Positions 1 to 12,131 of a DNA stretch of 64,000 nucleotides are shown here, piece after piece (within the stretch, counting starts at the first letter, position 1; each line of letters starts with the position of its first letter). The notes under the pieces were generated by a model. It saw only the letters and a list, made by a program, of their open reading frames with translations, was not told the DNA's origin and did not search any database. Source of the DNA: Luzula sylvatica (taxonomy: Eukaryota > Streptophyta > Magnoliopsida > Poales > Juncaceae); NCBI GenBank assembly GCA_946800325.1, contig OX326956.1, positions 18,380,667 through 18,444,666 on the forward strand. Reading direction: 5' to 3'. A program made the position numbers and the translations under genes.

Positions 1-316
1 CGGAACTCTTGGCGCCAGTCTAATTTTTAAATTTCTGTACAGTCCGTTACAACGGACATTGAGGTCCGTTACAACGGAGTTGCTGGCCAGATCAAAAATT
101 TTCAATTTTCCCTGATTTTTTTAATTTTTAATTGGGCTCATACAGGTCAAAGATTGTATGTTACCCCCCCACACTTAGAGATTACTTGTCCTCAAGTATA
201 ACAAATCGAAAATTCCTAAAAGAGGGATAATAGAGAGATACAACCTTTGATGCGTGGGCGTGCCTCCCTCGCTAGCGCTCTTGTTTAACGTCTTGAGCTC
301 GACTTGGCCGAGCTCA
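1..316 (-). mobile_element. Athila-type 3' internal noncoding region (partial)
   Basis: This is minus-strand sequence lying downstream of the integrase tail at 317-975. It matches the reverse complement of 21904-22230 and also 15480-15660. It contains an internal polypurine tract (C7 at 164-170 on the plus strand) with a GAGGACAAG-type lead-in, and three palindromic CCGTTACAACGG-like units at about 39-80. The element continues past the left window edge. No coding sequence is present. Confidence 0.75.
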
Positions 317-975
317 TCATTGTGAGGTGTCGTTGGGCTTTAGAGATTGCTCCTCCATCCACCCGGTTTCGAAGTTTGCGTGGTAGTGCTTGAGTCGATG
401 ACCGTTCACTTTGAATGTTTTGCTCGTTCCTTCGCTTCGAATTTCGACAACTCCAAATGTAGTCACATTGGTGACCACAAAAGGGCCGATCCATCGGGAT
501 TGAAGTTTTCCGGAGAAAAGTTTGAGACGAGAGTTGAATAACAACACTCTTTCCCCTTCTTGGAATTCTTTCTTTTGAATCATTCGGTCATGGAACCTCT
601 TTGCTTTTGCCTTGCACGAGTTCGAATTATCGTAGGCCTCTTGCCGGAATTCGTCTAGCTCGAGTAATTGAAGCTTACGCGCCGATGCGTCCTTCGGGTA
701 GTCGAGGGCCAATTGCTTGATCGCCCAAAAGGCTTTGTGCTCTAATTCGACCGGGAGATGGCATGCCTTTCCGTACACGAGTTTGAAAGGAGTCATACCT
801 ATTGGTGTTTTGAAGGCGGTACGATACGCCCAAAGTGCGTCGCCTAGTCGAGAACTCCAATCCTTTCGTGTCGGGTTCACCACTTTTTCCAAAATAGATT
901 TTATTTCTCGATTCGAAACCTCCGCTTGGCCGTTTGTTTGAGGATGATACGCGGTTGAGGTTCGATGGCTCACAT
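317..975 (-). pseudogene. Athila Ty3/gypsy integrase C-terminal fragment
   Basis: An open frame of about 218 codons encodes the distal integrase core and C-terminus. The conserved catalytic Glu context ([17 protein letters not shown]) is near residue 15. It is followed by the [12 protein letters not shown] segment, then the C-terminal GPF/Y-like module ([19 protein letters not shown]) and a final NDTSQ before the stop. The zinc-binding HHCC domain and the first two catalytic Asp residues are missing, because the element is broken at 975/976 where (TTAG)n satellite begins. The related plus-strand copy continues normally at this point (21248 onwards), so this is a truncation and not a natural start. 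The frame itself is undamaged, unlike the longer copy at 20800-21903. Catalytically it can only be inactive. Confidence 0.88.
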
Positions 976-1419
976 AGTAGTTAGTTAGTTTGTTAGTTAG
1001 TTGGTTAGTTAGTTAGTGAGCTAGTTGTTAGTCTGTTAGTAAGTTACTTAGTTAATCTGTTAGTTAGTTAGTTAGCTAGTAGTTAGTTAGTTAGTCATTT
1101 AGTCAGTTAATTAGTTAGTTATTTAGTTATTTAGTTAGTTAGCTAATAGTTAATTAGTTAATTAGTTAGTTTGTTTGTAAGTTAGTGGGTATGTAAGAAG
1201 GTAGTTAGTTAGTTTGTTAGTTTGTTAGCTAGTTAGCTAGTAGTTTGTTTGTTAGCTAGCTAGTTAGTTATTTAGTTAGTTAGTTAGTTAGTTAGTGGGT
1301 ACGTAGGAAGGTAGTTAGTAAGTAAGTGAGTATGTAGGAAGGTATTTAATTAGTTAGTTAGTTAGTCCATTAGGTAATTAGTTAGTTAGTTAGTTCATAG
1401 GTATGCAGGAAGATATTTG

Positions 1420-1453
<34 letters not shown>

Positions 1454-1697
1454 GGGCGTTGTAGGAAGGTAGTTAGTTAATTAGTTAGTTAGGTAGATAG
1501 TTAGTAAGTTAGTTAATATCTATGTATGAAGGTAGTTAGTTAGTTAGTTAGTTAGTTACTTAGTTAGTAGTCAGTCAGTTAGTTAGTTAATTTATTAGTT
1601 AGTTAACTAGTTAGTTAGTGGGTTTGTAGGAAGGTAGTTAGTTAATTAGTTTGTTAGGTAGTTAGTTAGTTAGTTAGTTTATAAGTATGTATAGAGG

Positions 1698-1730
<33 letters not shown>

Positions 1731-1787
1731 GGTTGGTTAATTAGTCAGTAAGTTAGCTAGTAGTTAGTTTGTTAGTTAGTTCGTTAA

Positions 1788-1830
<43 letters not shown>

Positions 1831-2727
1831 TTTAATTAGTTAATTAGTTAGTTAGTTAGTTAATTAGTTAGTTAGTCAGTTCATTAGTTCGTTAGTTAGT
1901 TAGTGGCTATGTAGGAAGGTAGTTAGTTAGTTAGTTAGTTAATTAGTTAGTTAATTAGTTAGCTAGTAGTTAGTTAGTTAGTTATTTAGTTAGTTAGTTA
2001 GTTAGTTTGTTTGTTTGTTAGTTAGTTAGTTTGTTAGTTTGTATGTTCGTTAGTTAGTGGGTATGTAGGAAGGTAGATGTTAGTTAGTTAGTTAGTTAAT
2101 TAGTTAGTTAGTTAGTTAGTTAGCAAGTATTTAATTTGTAAGATAGTTAGTTGGTCGGTTAGTTAGTTAGTTAGATAATATGTATGTCAGAAGGTTGTTT
2201 GTTAGTTAATTAGATAGATAGTTAATTAGTTAGTTAGGTAGTTAGTTAGTTAGCTAGTAGTTGGTTAGTTCTTTAATTAGTTAGTTAATTAGTTAGTTAC
2301 TTAGTGAGTTAGTTACTTTGTTAGTTAGTTAGTTAGTTAGTTAGTTTATTAGTTAGTTAATAAGTTAGTTAGTTAGTTAGTGGGTTTGTAGGTAGGTACT
2401 TAAGCAATTAGTTAGTTAGGTCGTTAGTTAGTTAGTTAGTTAATTGGTATGTATGAAGGTAGATAGTTAGTTAGTTAGTTAGTTAGTGAGTTAGTTTATT
2501 AGTTATTTAGTTAGTTAGTTGGTTAGTTAGTTGTCTAGTAGTTAGTCAGTCAGTTAGTTAGTTAGTTAGTTAATTAGTTAGTTAATTATTTAATAGGTAT
2601 GTTGGAAGATAATTAGTTTGTTAGTTTGTTAGTTAGTATGTAAGATGGTAGTGAATTAGTTAGTTAGTTAATTAGTTAGTTAGTTAATTAGTTTGTTACT
2701 TAGTTAGTTAGTTAGTTAGTCAGTTAA

Positions 2728-2758
<31 letters not shown>

Positions 2759-3344
2759 GTTAGTTAGTTAGTTTGTTAGTCAGTTAGTTAGTTAGTTAAT
2801 TAGTTAGTTAGTTAGTTAATATATATGTATGAAGGTAGTTAGTTAGTTAGTTAGTTAGTTGGTTAGTAGTTAGTTAGTTAGTTAGTTAGTTATATAGTTA
2901 GATAGTTAGTTAATTCGTTAGTTAGTTAGTTAGTTATATAGTAGTTTGTTAGTTAGTTAATTAATTAGTGAGTTATTTAGTTGGTTATTAGTTAGTTAGT
3001 TAGTTATATAGTAGTTAGTTAGTTAGTTAGTTAATTGGTTAGTTATTTAGTTAGTTAGTTAGTTAGTTAGATAGTTAGTTAGTGGGTATGTAAAAAGGTA
3101 GTTAGTTAGTAAATTAGTTAGTTAGTTTATTAATTAATAGATATTTAGGAAGATAGTTAGTTAGGTCGTTAGTTAGTTAATTAATTATTTACTTAGGTAG
3201 TTATGTAGTAAGATAGTTGGTTAGTTAATTAATTAGTTAGTTAATTACATAATAGGTATGTAGTAAGATAGTTAGTTAGTTAGTTAGTTAATATGTATGT
3301 AAGAAGGTAGTTAATTAGTTAGTTAGTTAGATAGTTAGTTATTA

Positions 3345-3385
<41 letters not shown>

Positions 3386-3726
3386 TCTAGTAGTTGGTTA
3401 GTTAGTCAATTAGTTAGTTAGTTACTTAGTTAGTGAGTTAATTAGTTAGTTACTTAGTAAGTTAGTTAGTTTGTTAGTCAGTACTTAGTTAGTTAGTTAG
3501 TTAATTAGTTAGTCATTTAGTTAGTTAGTTAGTTAGTTAGTTACTTAGTTAGTGGGTTTGTAAGTAGGTACTTAGTTAATTAGTTAGTTAGGTAGTTAGT
3601 TAGTTAGTTAATTGGTATGTATGAAGGTAGATAGTTATTTTGTTATTTTGTAAGTTAGTTAGTTACTTAGTTAGTTAGTTAGTTAGTTAGTTAGTGAGTT
3701 AGTTAGTTAGTTAATTAGTTAGTTAT

Positions 3727-3760
<34 letters not shown>

Positions 3761-3997
3761 GGTTGGCTAGTATCTAGTTAGTTAGTTAGTTAGTTTGTTA
3801 GTTTGTTAGTTAGTTATTTAGATAGTTTGTTAGTTAGTTAGTGAGCTAGTAATTAGTTAGTTAGTATGTTCGTTAGTTAGTGAGTATGTAGGAAGGTTGA
3901 TGTCAGTTAGTCAGTCAGTTAGATAGTTAGTCTGCTAGTTTGTTAGCTAGTAGTTAGTTAGTTAGTTCGTTAGTTAGGTAGTTAGTCAGTTAGTTAA

Positions 3998-4030
<33 letters not shown>

Positions 4031-4659
4031 CAGTTAGTTAGTTAATATGTATGTAAGAAGGTTGTTAGTTAGCTAGTTAGATAGTTAGTTATCTAGTACT
4101 TAGTTACTTAGTTAGTAACTTAAATTTTTAGTTATTTAGTCAGTCAGTTAGTTAGTTTGTTTGCTAGTTATCTAGTAGTTAGTTAGTTAGTTAGTTAGTA
4201 AATTAGTTAGTTAGTTAGTAAGTTAGTTAGTTAGTATGTATCTAAGAAGGTAGTTAATTTGATAGTTAGTTAGATAGTTAGTTAATTAAGTCAGTTAGTT
4301 ATGTAGTTAGTTAGTTAGTTATCTAGTACTTAGTTAGTTCATTAGTCAGTTGGTTAGTTAGTTAATATACATGTATGAAGGTAGTTAGTTAGTTAGTTAG
4401 CTAGTAGTTAGTTAGTTAGGTAGTTAGTTAGTTAGTTAGTTAGTTATTTAGTTAGTTAATTAGTGAGCTAGTAGTCAGTTAGTTAGTTAATAGGTATGTA
4501 TGAATATTGTCAGTTAGTTAGTTAGTTAGATAGTTGGTTAATTAGTTAATATGTACGTAAGAAGGTAGTTAATTAGTTAGTTAGAAAGTTAATTAGTTAG
4601 TTAGTTAGTTAGTTATCTAGTAGTTAGTATGTTAGTTAGTATGTTAATTAATTAGTTAT

Positions 4660-4694
<35 letters not shown>

Positions 4695-5473
4695 ATTAGT
4701 TAGTCAGTTAGTTAGTTAGTTCGTAGGTATGTAAGAAGATAGTAAGCTAGTCAGTTGGTTAGTCGGTTCGTTCGTTAGTTAGTTAGTTAGATAGTTAGTT
4801 AGTCACTGGGTTTGTAGGATGGTAGTTACTTAATTAATTAGTTAGTTATTTAGTTAATTAGTTAGTTATCTAGTACTTATTTAGTTAGTTAGTTTGTTAG
4901 TTAGTGGGTTTGATGGAAGGTAGTTTGTTAATTAGTTAGTCAGGTAGTTAGTTAATTAGTTAGTTAGTTAGTTAATAGCTATGTATGAACGTAGTTAGTT
5001 AGTTAGTTAGTTAATTAGTTAGTTAGTTAGTCAGTTAGTTTGCTTGTTGTTAGTAAATTAGTTAGCTAGGTAGTTAATCAGTTAGTTAATTAGTTAGTTA
5101 TCTAGTACTTAGTTAGTTAGTTAGTTTGTCAGTTAGTGGGTTTGATGGAAGGTAGTTTGTTAATTAGTTAGTCAGGTAGTTAGTTAATTAGTTAGTTAGT
5201 TAGTTAATAGGTATGTATGAACGTAGTTAGTTAGTTAGTTAGTTAATTAGTTAGTTAGTTAGTCAGTTAGTTTGCTTGTTGTTAGTAAATTAGTTAGCTA
5301 GGTAGTTAATCAGTTAGTTATTTAGATAGTTAGTTAGTTATTTAGTAAGCTAGTAGTTTGTTTGTTTGTTTGTTTATTAATTTGTTTGTTAATAAGTGAG
5401 CTAGTTAGTTAGATTGTTGGTGGGTATGTAGGAAGGTAGCTAGTTTGTTAGTTTGTTAGTTTGTTAGCTAGTA
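976..5473 (+). repeat. (TTAG)n satellite array, block 1a
   Basis: About 4.5 kb of TTAG tetranucleotide repeats are interrupted by single-base variants and by recurring punctuation motifs: GGTATGTAGGAAGGTAG, CTAGTAGTTAG and TTTGTTTGTTTG. The plus strand is almost devoid of C. Pure TTAG repeats put a TAG stop in every forward frame and a TAA stop in every reverse frame, so the block cannot encode protein, and none was found. The left edge abuts a broken Athila integrase at 975/976. The segment near 1015-1075 reappears near 32640-32720 in block 2 and, inverted, near 46937-46985, so the blocks share higher-order units. Confidence 0.97.
4904..5367 (+). repeat. 232-bp tandem duplication inside the satellite
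   Basis: The segment starting GTGGGTTTGATGGAAGG at 4904 is repeated at 5136 with almost no change, giving a 232-bp period. A third, internally shortened relative begins at 7366, and further relatives occur near 27140 and 27715. This shows recent amplification at a scale well above the tetranucleotide. Confidence 0.85.
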
Positions 5474-6447
5474 GTGAGTGATAACGGGTTTTTGGCTAAC
5501 ACTTCGGTTATATCGTTGAATAAAAACACCGTAAATCAAACAAGAAACATGTGAATACTAAAGATTGTATTGACTAAGTATGTAAGGATTCGTTCCACAG
5601 GGAGCTATTGCGTCAAAATATGATTAAACTTCAGATCATTAAAATAATTATTTTGAAGTTTCCAAAATTAATGAAAATTTGTCTAGAGAGAGGTCTGAAT
5701 ATTATAAAACTTATCCTAAAATTGCAAACAATTTGGACAACGGAATAAAAAGTTATTAACGAATTACAATCAGGTCTCTAAAAAAACAATCTCTGGAAAC
5801 AGCAGGTTTTCAGTTTAAGTGACAGTTTTCAAAAATTCATATCAATTCAAATATTTCATGAAATTCAACGATTCAAAAAGTTCCCGAAACTAGAAATAAA
5901 GATCTACGCAATGAAAGAATTGGTTTTGAGCAGATTTGGAAGGGGATCGTGAAAATTGACAAGTTTAGAAGGTTTTAAAAACAAGATTCAAGGGCAATCA
6001 AGGCAGTAATTTAAATAAGAAAATCGAATTAACAACTAAAATTCTCAAGTTTATTAATCAACACAAGAATTTATTAAAAGAATCACAACCAAAAACTGAA
6101 ATAAAAGAAAGAAACCACCTAATCAAGCCCTAGAACGCCTAGTAACTTGTGTCGATGCCTTCCCGTCGATCCGGTTGAACGCCAACTCGAGTCTCCGTTT
6201 GTTCTCACGCGGATCCTCTTCAATTCGTCGAAGAACGCCTTCCGCACGAATGACCGATCCTTTCCTTGTGTCGAGATGGAGCAAGAACGCCTTAACTCCA
6301 ATTTCTTCACGTACAACCCTAGGGCGAGAACGCCTCTACCAAAGAGTTGGTCTTGAATTTCACGGTTCTTGGTTGAATGTTGTTTGTTTCTTGGAAGAGT
6401 TTGTGGAGAGAGATGGTAGAGAGCTTGCCCCCAAAGGGGAGAGAAAA

Positions 6448-6485
<38 letters not shown>
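6448..6485 (+). repeat. G38 homopolymer
   Basis: An uninterrupted run of 38 G lies in the solo LTR, in a purine-rich stretch that corresponds roughly to the (GA)n tract of the related LTR at 13287-13372. It could be a true expansion or a base-calling artefact. Confidence 0.9.
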
Positions 6486-6486
<1 letters not shown>

Positions 6487-6516
6487 GAGATATATTTGCC
6501 CTTGGCCTTAGGGTCT

Positions 6517-6524
6517 TATTTATA
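6517..6524 (-). promoter_or_regulatory. TATA-like box of the solo LTR
   Basis: On the minus strand the sequence reads CCTATAAATAAG. It sits at a position comparable to the TATAAATA of the LTR at 13422-13429, with the same CTATAAA context. Assignment as the LTR core promoter is by analogy. Confidence 0.5.
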
Positions 6525-7061
6525 GGCTTGATACTCCTCTTGATTGGAAAGGGTAATTATGGAAGGTTTATGGGAGCAATAAATCAACTAAGAAGGCAAC
6601 AAATTAATCTAAAGGAGGCCACAAATCAATCTAAAGAAGGCAACAAATTAGCTTGTTGGGGCTTGTGCATGGGCTGAGAGCTGGGGCTAGGCGTGGGCTG
6701 TGAGATTTGCCTGCGTGGGCTGTGAATTCTGCCTCTGCGGCCAGGCCCATTGTTGCCCCTGTGCGTTGCAGCAGTTTGGTGATCTTCTTCTTTTGTTTTT
6801 GCCTTTGCCGCCTCGACCTTTCACCGAATATATCGATGTGATATATCGTTTTGACTGTCTTCGGCATGCCGGAGGCAATGGTGCTGACCAAATTCCCAAA
6901 TTATTCCTCTATCTCCTGAAAATGGGCAAAGAACACATTAGTGTAGAAATATTCATGATGTTTGAAATATGTATCATAAAAGCATAGAATATAACTTCAC
7001 AAGGGCTAAAATCCCTAAATAAGATTCGTAAAACGTGTTCCATTTGCCTCACATCAGTGAG

Positions 7062-7836
7062 TTAGTCAATTGGTATGTAGGAAGGTAGTTCACAAGTTAG
7101 TTAGTTAGTTAGTTATTTAGTTTGTTATCTAGTGGTTAGTTAGGTAGTTATTTAGGTAGCTAGCTAGTAGTTAGTTAGTTAGTTGGTCAGTTAGTAAATT
7201 AGTTAGTAAGTTAGTGAGTTAGTATGTATCTAAGAAGGTAGTTAATTAGTTAGTTAGTTAGTTAGATAGTTAATTAGTTAGTTAGTTAGGTAGTTAGTTA
7301 GTTATTTAGTTAGTTAGTTATCTAGTACTTAGTTATTTAGTTAGTTAGTTAGTTAGTTAGTTAGTGGGTTTGATGGAAGGTAGTTTGTTAATTAGTTAGT
7401 CAGGTAGTTAGTTAGTTAGTTAGCTTGTGGTTAGTTAATTAGTTAGCTACGTAGTTAATCAGTTAGTTATTTAGATAGTTAGTTAGTTATTTAGTTGGCC
7501 AGTAGTTTGTTTGTTTTTTAGTTTATTAATTTGTTGGTGGGTATGTAGGAAGTTAGTCAGGTAGTTAGTTAGTTGATAAGTTAGTTAGTTAGTTAATTAG
7601 CTAGCTAGTTAGTTAGTTAGTTTGTTAGCCAGTTAGTTATCTAGTTAGTTAGAATGTTCGCTAGTTAGTGGGTATGTAGGAAGGTAGCTAGTAAGTTAGT
7701 TAATTAGTTAGTTAGTTAATTGGTATGTAGGAAGGTAGTTAACTAGTTAGTTAGTTAGTTATTTAGTTAGTTATCTAGTGGTTAGTTAGGTAGTTATTTA
7801 GTTAGCTAGCTAGCTAGTAGTTAGTTAGTTAGTTAG
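7062..7836 (+). repeat. (TTAG)n satellite array, block 1b
   Basis: This continues block 1a on the far side of the solo LTR insertion, with the same orientation and the same punctuation motifs. It ends abruptly at the 5' end of LINE-A. Confidence 0.96.
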
Positions 7837-7910
7837 AAAAACTCAGTTTCTTGAGACCCATACTTTCTTCTTCGCCTTCTTGTCTTCTCAGAACGAGAAT
7901 TGGAGAAGAA

Positions 7911-9263
7911 ATGATGTCTTTTGCGGATGTAGTAAAGAAAGGTCAAGCTCAGGGGAGTGAGGGAGATCAGGAGAAAGATTCAGGTCAGCCATGGGTGAAA
8001 GTAGAGAGAAAGAAGAACAAAAACAAATGCTTTAGATGTTTGAGTCAAGATCATACAAGAGAAAGCTGTAGAGAACCAATAAGGTGCCATGGTTGCCAAA
8101 AGCTTGGGCACATAAATAAAAACTGTAAAGAAAACTCAGAAGCACAACACAATAAAGGTACACATATAGTTCATATACAAGAAGGTATATTGAATAAAGA
8201 AAATGCAAGAAGTGTTCCATTATAAACAATGAAGGCTCTGATTCTTGAGTTGAAGAAGGTTCCAGCTCAGATGTGCAACGTGGTAGATGTGGGTCTCCTT
8301 ACAGCGAGGTTTGGTTATATCTCAAACCTAAAAATCCTGAGAGAAACAAATCAAGTTAAGGATATACAAGTGAAAATTGAGATGCATAACAAGATGAGAT
8401 TACCTGATGAGATAGTTCTTCAAGATCACAAATTCGCAGCAAAAATCAGAATCAATTGCAAGAGTCTTGTAAATAGACAAAGCAACTTCACCAAGCCAGA
8501 GATATGGAGGGTGAAAAGAGAGGCCGTGAAGGATCAGAATTTGTGTCGAGAATTAGTAGTATCTGCAGTGGTATCTGATCAATCTCGGCTTTCATCATTT
8601 CCTAACTCAATTCTCACCCCACATAGCTTCAAAGCATCAAGGTCACCACAACAAGAAGCAACAGAAACAAACAAGCTGAAATCGATTGAGATCAGCTCAA
8701 TGAAACAAGTTAAAGAAGTGAGTAGTAACGGATCCAACAAATCTCAATCTCAAAGTGATGATATATCCATCTCACAGTACCAATTGTTCAAGCCATCGCA
8801 ATGTGTTTCAAATCAAGAAGAGCAAACCTTCTCTATCCAGAAAAATCGTACAGATAACTGCCAAGATCTTAGGGTAATAACTAGAGATCTTAATGATTGC
8901 ATGCACCTGATCTCAAATAGAATCAATTGTGAAGGATCAGAACAGAATGAGAAGAGCGAAGAAAGAGAGGAGACTAAGAGAAGAGAATTGAGAAGAAGTA
9001 ACAGGCTTCGTGAGAAGCAAAGTGATTCATATCTCTCGGCAACAGAAAAAGCTCAAATCATTCAATATAATGAGATAAATCATGGTTGCGAGAAAAGAGG
9101 TAAAATCAAAATCAAAAATTCAAAAGAAGAAAGTGAATTAGATTTCAAGGAAAAACGGTTAGAACAAGAAGATCTAATAAAAGCACTCGCTGCAATAGGC
9201 ATAAAACTGAATGAAGAAATAAGAGAAGTAGTTGGCAGACTTGCCAATTCCGCAATAAAGTAA
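7911..9263 (+). pseudogene. LINE-A ORF1, zinc-knuckle RNA-binding protein
   Basis: The likely start is ATG 7911 (MMSFADVVKKG), because LINE-B ORF1 begins with the equivalent MAMSYKDVLEE. Two CCHC zinc knuckles follow (CFRCLSQDHTRESC and CHGCQKLGHINKNC), typical of the nucleic-acid-binding ORF1 of plant L1 elements. One in-frame TAA at 8223-8225 splits the frame, and the reading continues in the same frame from 8229 to 9263. The C-terminal half is charged. It includes RRSNRLREKQSDSYLS, matching the LINE-B segment RRSMRLRDKQPEEYIS, and ends in a conserved short helix-like tail. With the stop, full ORF1 would be about 450 codons. The family role is binding LINE RNA in the retrotransposition particle. 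Confidence 0.85.
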
Positions 9264-9310
9264 GGGAAAAATAGGAGGCAAAAAGAGAGAGAAGAAAACA
9301 AAGGTAAAAA

Positions 9311-12131
9311 ATGAAGAACAAATTACTAAAAATAATAAGTTGGAATACAAGAGGATTAAATGAGGAGAAAAAAAGGAAAATAGTTAGAGAAACTTTGAGA
9401 GAAGAGAATCCTGACCTGGTATGCATCCAGGAATCGAAACTGAAATCTTATTCAAAATCCATTAATAAAGAGCTCTTCGGCAACAAACTAGCAAGCTTCC
9501 ATGTTCTCAACTCTAAGGGGGCGTCAGGAGGAATAATACTGGCGTGGTCTGACAGTATCTTCCAACTGGAGAAGTCCAGTGAAGGGTCACACTCAATCAC
9601 AGTCCAGTTAAAATGCAAGTGGGACAATTCAGTGATAGGAGTGACAGGGGTTTATGGGCCACAATTGAGAGCTGAGAAAGAATCGTTCTTATCAGAGTTA
9701 AGAGAAATAAGCAAAGAAATCCAGGGTCCATGGCTAGTACAAGGTGATTTCAACCTTGTAGCAGAGATAAGAGAAAGAGCAGGAGGAGCATTAAGATCAT
9801 ATGAAGATTGTAAGAGTTTCAATTCTTTCATTAATGAGTGCAAGCTCATAAACCCCCCCCCCCCCCCCATAGAAGGCAATCAATTCACCTGGAGTAATGC
9901 AGTGGCGAAAGCGAGAATTGATCGATTCTTATACAATAATCAATGGATTCAGCTATTCCCAAACTCAACTCAGCAATCGTTAGTGAATACCTGCTCGGAT
10001 CATGTCCCAATCCTATTACAGTCAATAACAAGCTTCCTAGTACAGCAAAGCTTTCGATTCGAAAATGAGTGGATAACAAACAAAGAAGCAGAAGAAATCA
10101 TAATAAAGCATTTGTGTCAAAACAAAGCAAACAATGTAAAGCATTTAGAAGAGAAAATGAAATCACTTGGAAGAAAGCTCCAAATATGGGCAAAAAATAG
10201 AAGAAACAATTCGAAAACATTTGCAAATAATTGTAAGAAAATAATCCAATGGGTGGATATTCAAGGGGAAAAAAGGCAATTAGAAGAAGGACAAAAGTGG
10301 TTAAAAGAAATTGCAAAGAGAAGATTCGAGGAACTCACACTGAGAAAAGAAGAATACTGGAGGCAGAGAGCCAAAGTGAAGTGGGCTCAAGAAGGGGACT
10401 GTAATACGAGGTTCTTTCACATTTATGCAACTGCCAAGAAAGCCAAATCCATAATTCCAGCAGTGAAGGATCCAGTAACAAATGAGGAGGTAACGTGTCA
10501 TAAAAAGAAAGCTGACATCTTCTTTAATTTTTCAGGGACTTAATTGGGAAGAAGCCAGATCAAGTCCCATCTGCAAACCTCTTCGAATTATCAACTATAT
10601 TTCAAGGCGACCCGATCCTGTTAAAAAATTTGGAAAATCCAATTAGTATTGATGAAGTAGACGAGGTAATTAAGAGATGGAAACGAAACAAATCACCTGG
10701 TCCCGACGGATTTAATGGTGAATTCTTCAAAGCTTATTGGGTTCAGATGAGAGAAGAAACCCATTACTGCATTGCTAATGCCTTAGAAGCAGGAGAAGGG
10801 CTAGGAGAATTTGCCAAATCGTACATAACATTAATACCAAAGAAAGATGGGGCTGACCAACCGAGAGATTTCAGGCCAATAAGCTTAATATCGAGCTTCC
10901 AAAAAATCCTTTCCAAAGTACTGTCAAACCGATTAAAATCAGTGATAAACTGTCTCATTCTACCTAATCAATTGGGTTTCATCAAGATGAGAGAAATCTC
11001 TGATTGTTACGTATATGCCAGAGAGACTATGCATCGAGCCAATTACCAGAAAAAACCAACCTTGTTGTTTAAGGCAGACATTCAAAAAGCGTTTGACACG
11101 GTTTCATGGAGATTTGTGGAGGAGGTATTATTAGCTCGGGGTTTTGGCAACAAATTGGTCAATTGGATAACCCAAAGTGTGTTAAAAGGATCTGCAAGAG
11201 TTCTTGTTAACGGTTTACCGGGTAAAACCATACATCTCAACCGAGGAGTGAGGCAGGGAGATCCGTTGTCCCCCCATATCTTCATTTTAGTAATGGATAC
11301 AATGGGGAGGGTACTAGAGAAGATGGTAGCAGAGGGATTCATTGATAGGCCTCTGAGAAACTTTCAAGTCAGTCTATTTTATGCAGATGACATCTTGTAT
11401 TGCATTAAACCAGACCTGTTGCAAGTGAGAAGGTTGAAGTTTATTTTAAATACATTCGCAAATCAATCAGGTTTAAAAATTAATTTCGAAAAATCTGAAT
11501 TTACCTTAATATCGGAAGAGGATGTGGATAGAGAACTGATTGAAAGAGAATTAGGTTGCCCAGAAGCCAAGCTACCTTTCCGATACCTAGGATATCCCTT
11601 GCATTTCAAAAAACCAAAAAGGGAAGTGTTTCAGGAATTGATTGAGAAAATAAGGAAAAAACTCAAGGGGTGGAAGGGGAACTTACTGGATATAGCAGGA
11701 AGATTGGTGCTTATAAATTCGGTTATAACAGCAATACCCATCTATTACTTCAGTGTGTTCAAATTTCCCAAGTGGGCGATAGATGAGATCGATAAGCTAA
11801 GAAGAGAGTTCCTATGGAGAGGAAGCAAAGAAAGTGGATACCCTCTGGTAGCTTGGAAAAAAATCTGCAGACCGAAAGAAGGTGGAGGATTAGGAGTGTT
11901 GAATTTACAAGCACTAAACCAAGCAATGCAGATAAAATGGTTGAAGAAATATTTTCAAAAAGAGGAGAGATTAGGGTGGAGTAACCTAGTAAGCAATGTC
12001 AATGTGGGAGATCTGTTCGAAGAAAATAAAAGCGACTCTTATTTCTGGAGAGAAATCAAATCCCATCTAGAATTCTTCTATCTCAACTCAACCTTCGAAA
12101 TAGGAGATGGGGCGAAATCGAATTTCTGGCA
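9311..12131 (+). pseudogene. LINE-A ORF2, endonuclease plus reverse transcriptase
   Basis: The N-terminal apurinic-type endonuclease shows ISWNTRGLN, the catalytic-Glu context CIQESK, VQGDFNLV and SDHVPI, spread over about 230 residues. The reverse transcriptase follows, with KSPGPDGFNGEFFK, LIPKKD, FRPISLISS, FKADIQKAFDTVSW, NRGVRQGDPLSPHIF and the catalytic YADD at about 11380. A single-base loss near 10530 (in FFNF) shifts the frame, and reading resumes in the next frame before 10630. A C16 run at 9853-9868 encodes a proline stretch not seen in LINE-B. The frame ends at 12131 in FWH. The last 27 residues of the open frame that runs on to 12216 come from the inserted LTR, not from the LINE. 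The role is target-primed reverse transcription of the element RNA. Confidence 0.92.
9853..9868 (+). repeat. C16 homopolymer in LINE-A endonuclease
   Basis: An uninterrupted C16 sits between LINE-A codons matching the VNPTMKGRLYTW segment of LINE-B, where no such run exists. It adds several prolines, with the downstream frame kept. Confidence 0.9.

Larger units (their letters stand above)
5479..7056 (-). mobile_element. Solo LTR of an Athila-related Ty3/gypsy element
   Basis: This 1578-bp segment, read on the minus strand, begins TGATGTGAGGCAAAT at 7056 and ends CCCGTTATCA at 5479. The start is shared with the Athila LTRs at 12132-13840 and 23858-25530. A perfect 5-bp direct repeat, GTGAG, flanks it at 5474-5478 and 7057-7061, as expected for retroviral-type integration. 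No internal region is present, so it is a solo LTR, presumably left by LTR-LTR recombination. A TATA-like box lies at 6517-6524 (minus strand). Unlike the other two LTRs it lacks the palindromic CCGTTNNAACGG cluster. A G38 tract sits at 6448-6485. Short open frames inside are LTR sequence, not genes. Confidence 0.92.
7837..12131 (+). mobile_element. LINE-A: L1-type non-LTR retrotransposon, 3'-truncated
   Basis: A two-ORF LINE is embedded next to the (TTAG)n satellite. The order is a 5' UTR of about 75 bp, ORF1 (7911-9263), a 47-bp spacer, and ORF2 (9311 onwards). ORF2 is cut at 12131/12132 by the end of a minus-strand Athila LTR, so the last part of ORF2, the 3' UTR and the poly-A tail are absent and are not found elsewhere in the window. 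It is related to LINE-B (40233-46411), sharing ORF order, the zinc-knuckle ORF1 and many RT motifs, but is clearly diverged from it. The copy is inactive: it has one ORF1 stop, one ORF2 frameshift and the truncation. Confidence 0.92.

Noticed and set aside
6119..6525. Overlapping 65-116 codon frames in the solo LTR
   Set aside because: They overlap on both strands and one depends on the G38 run. The region is noncoding LTR.
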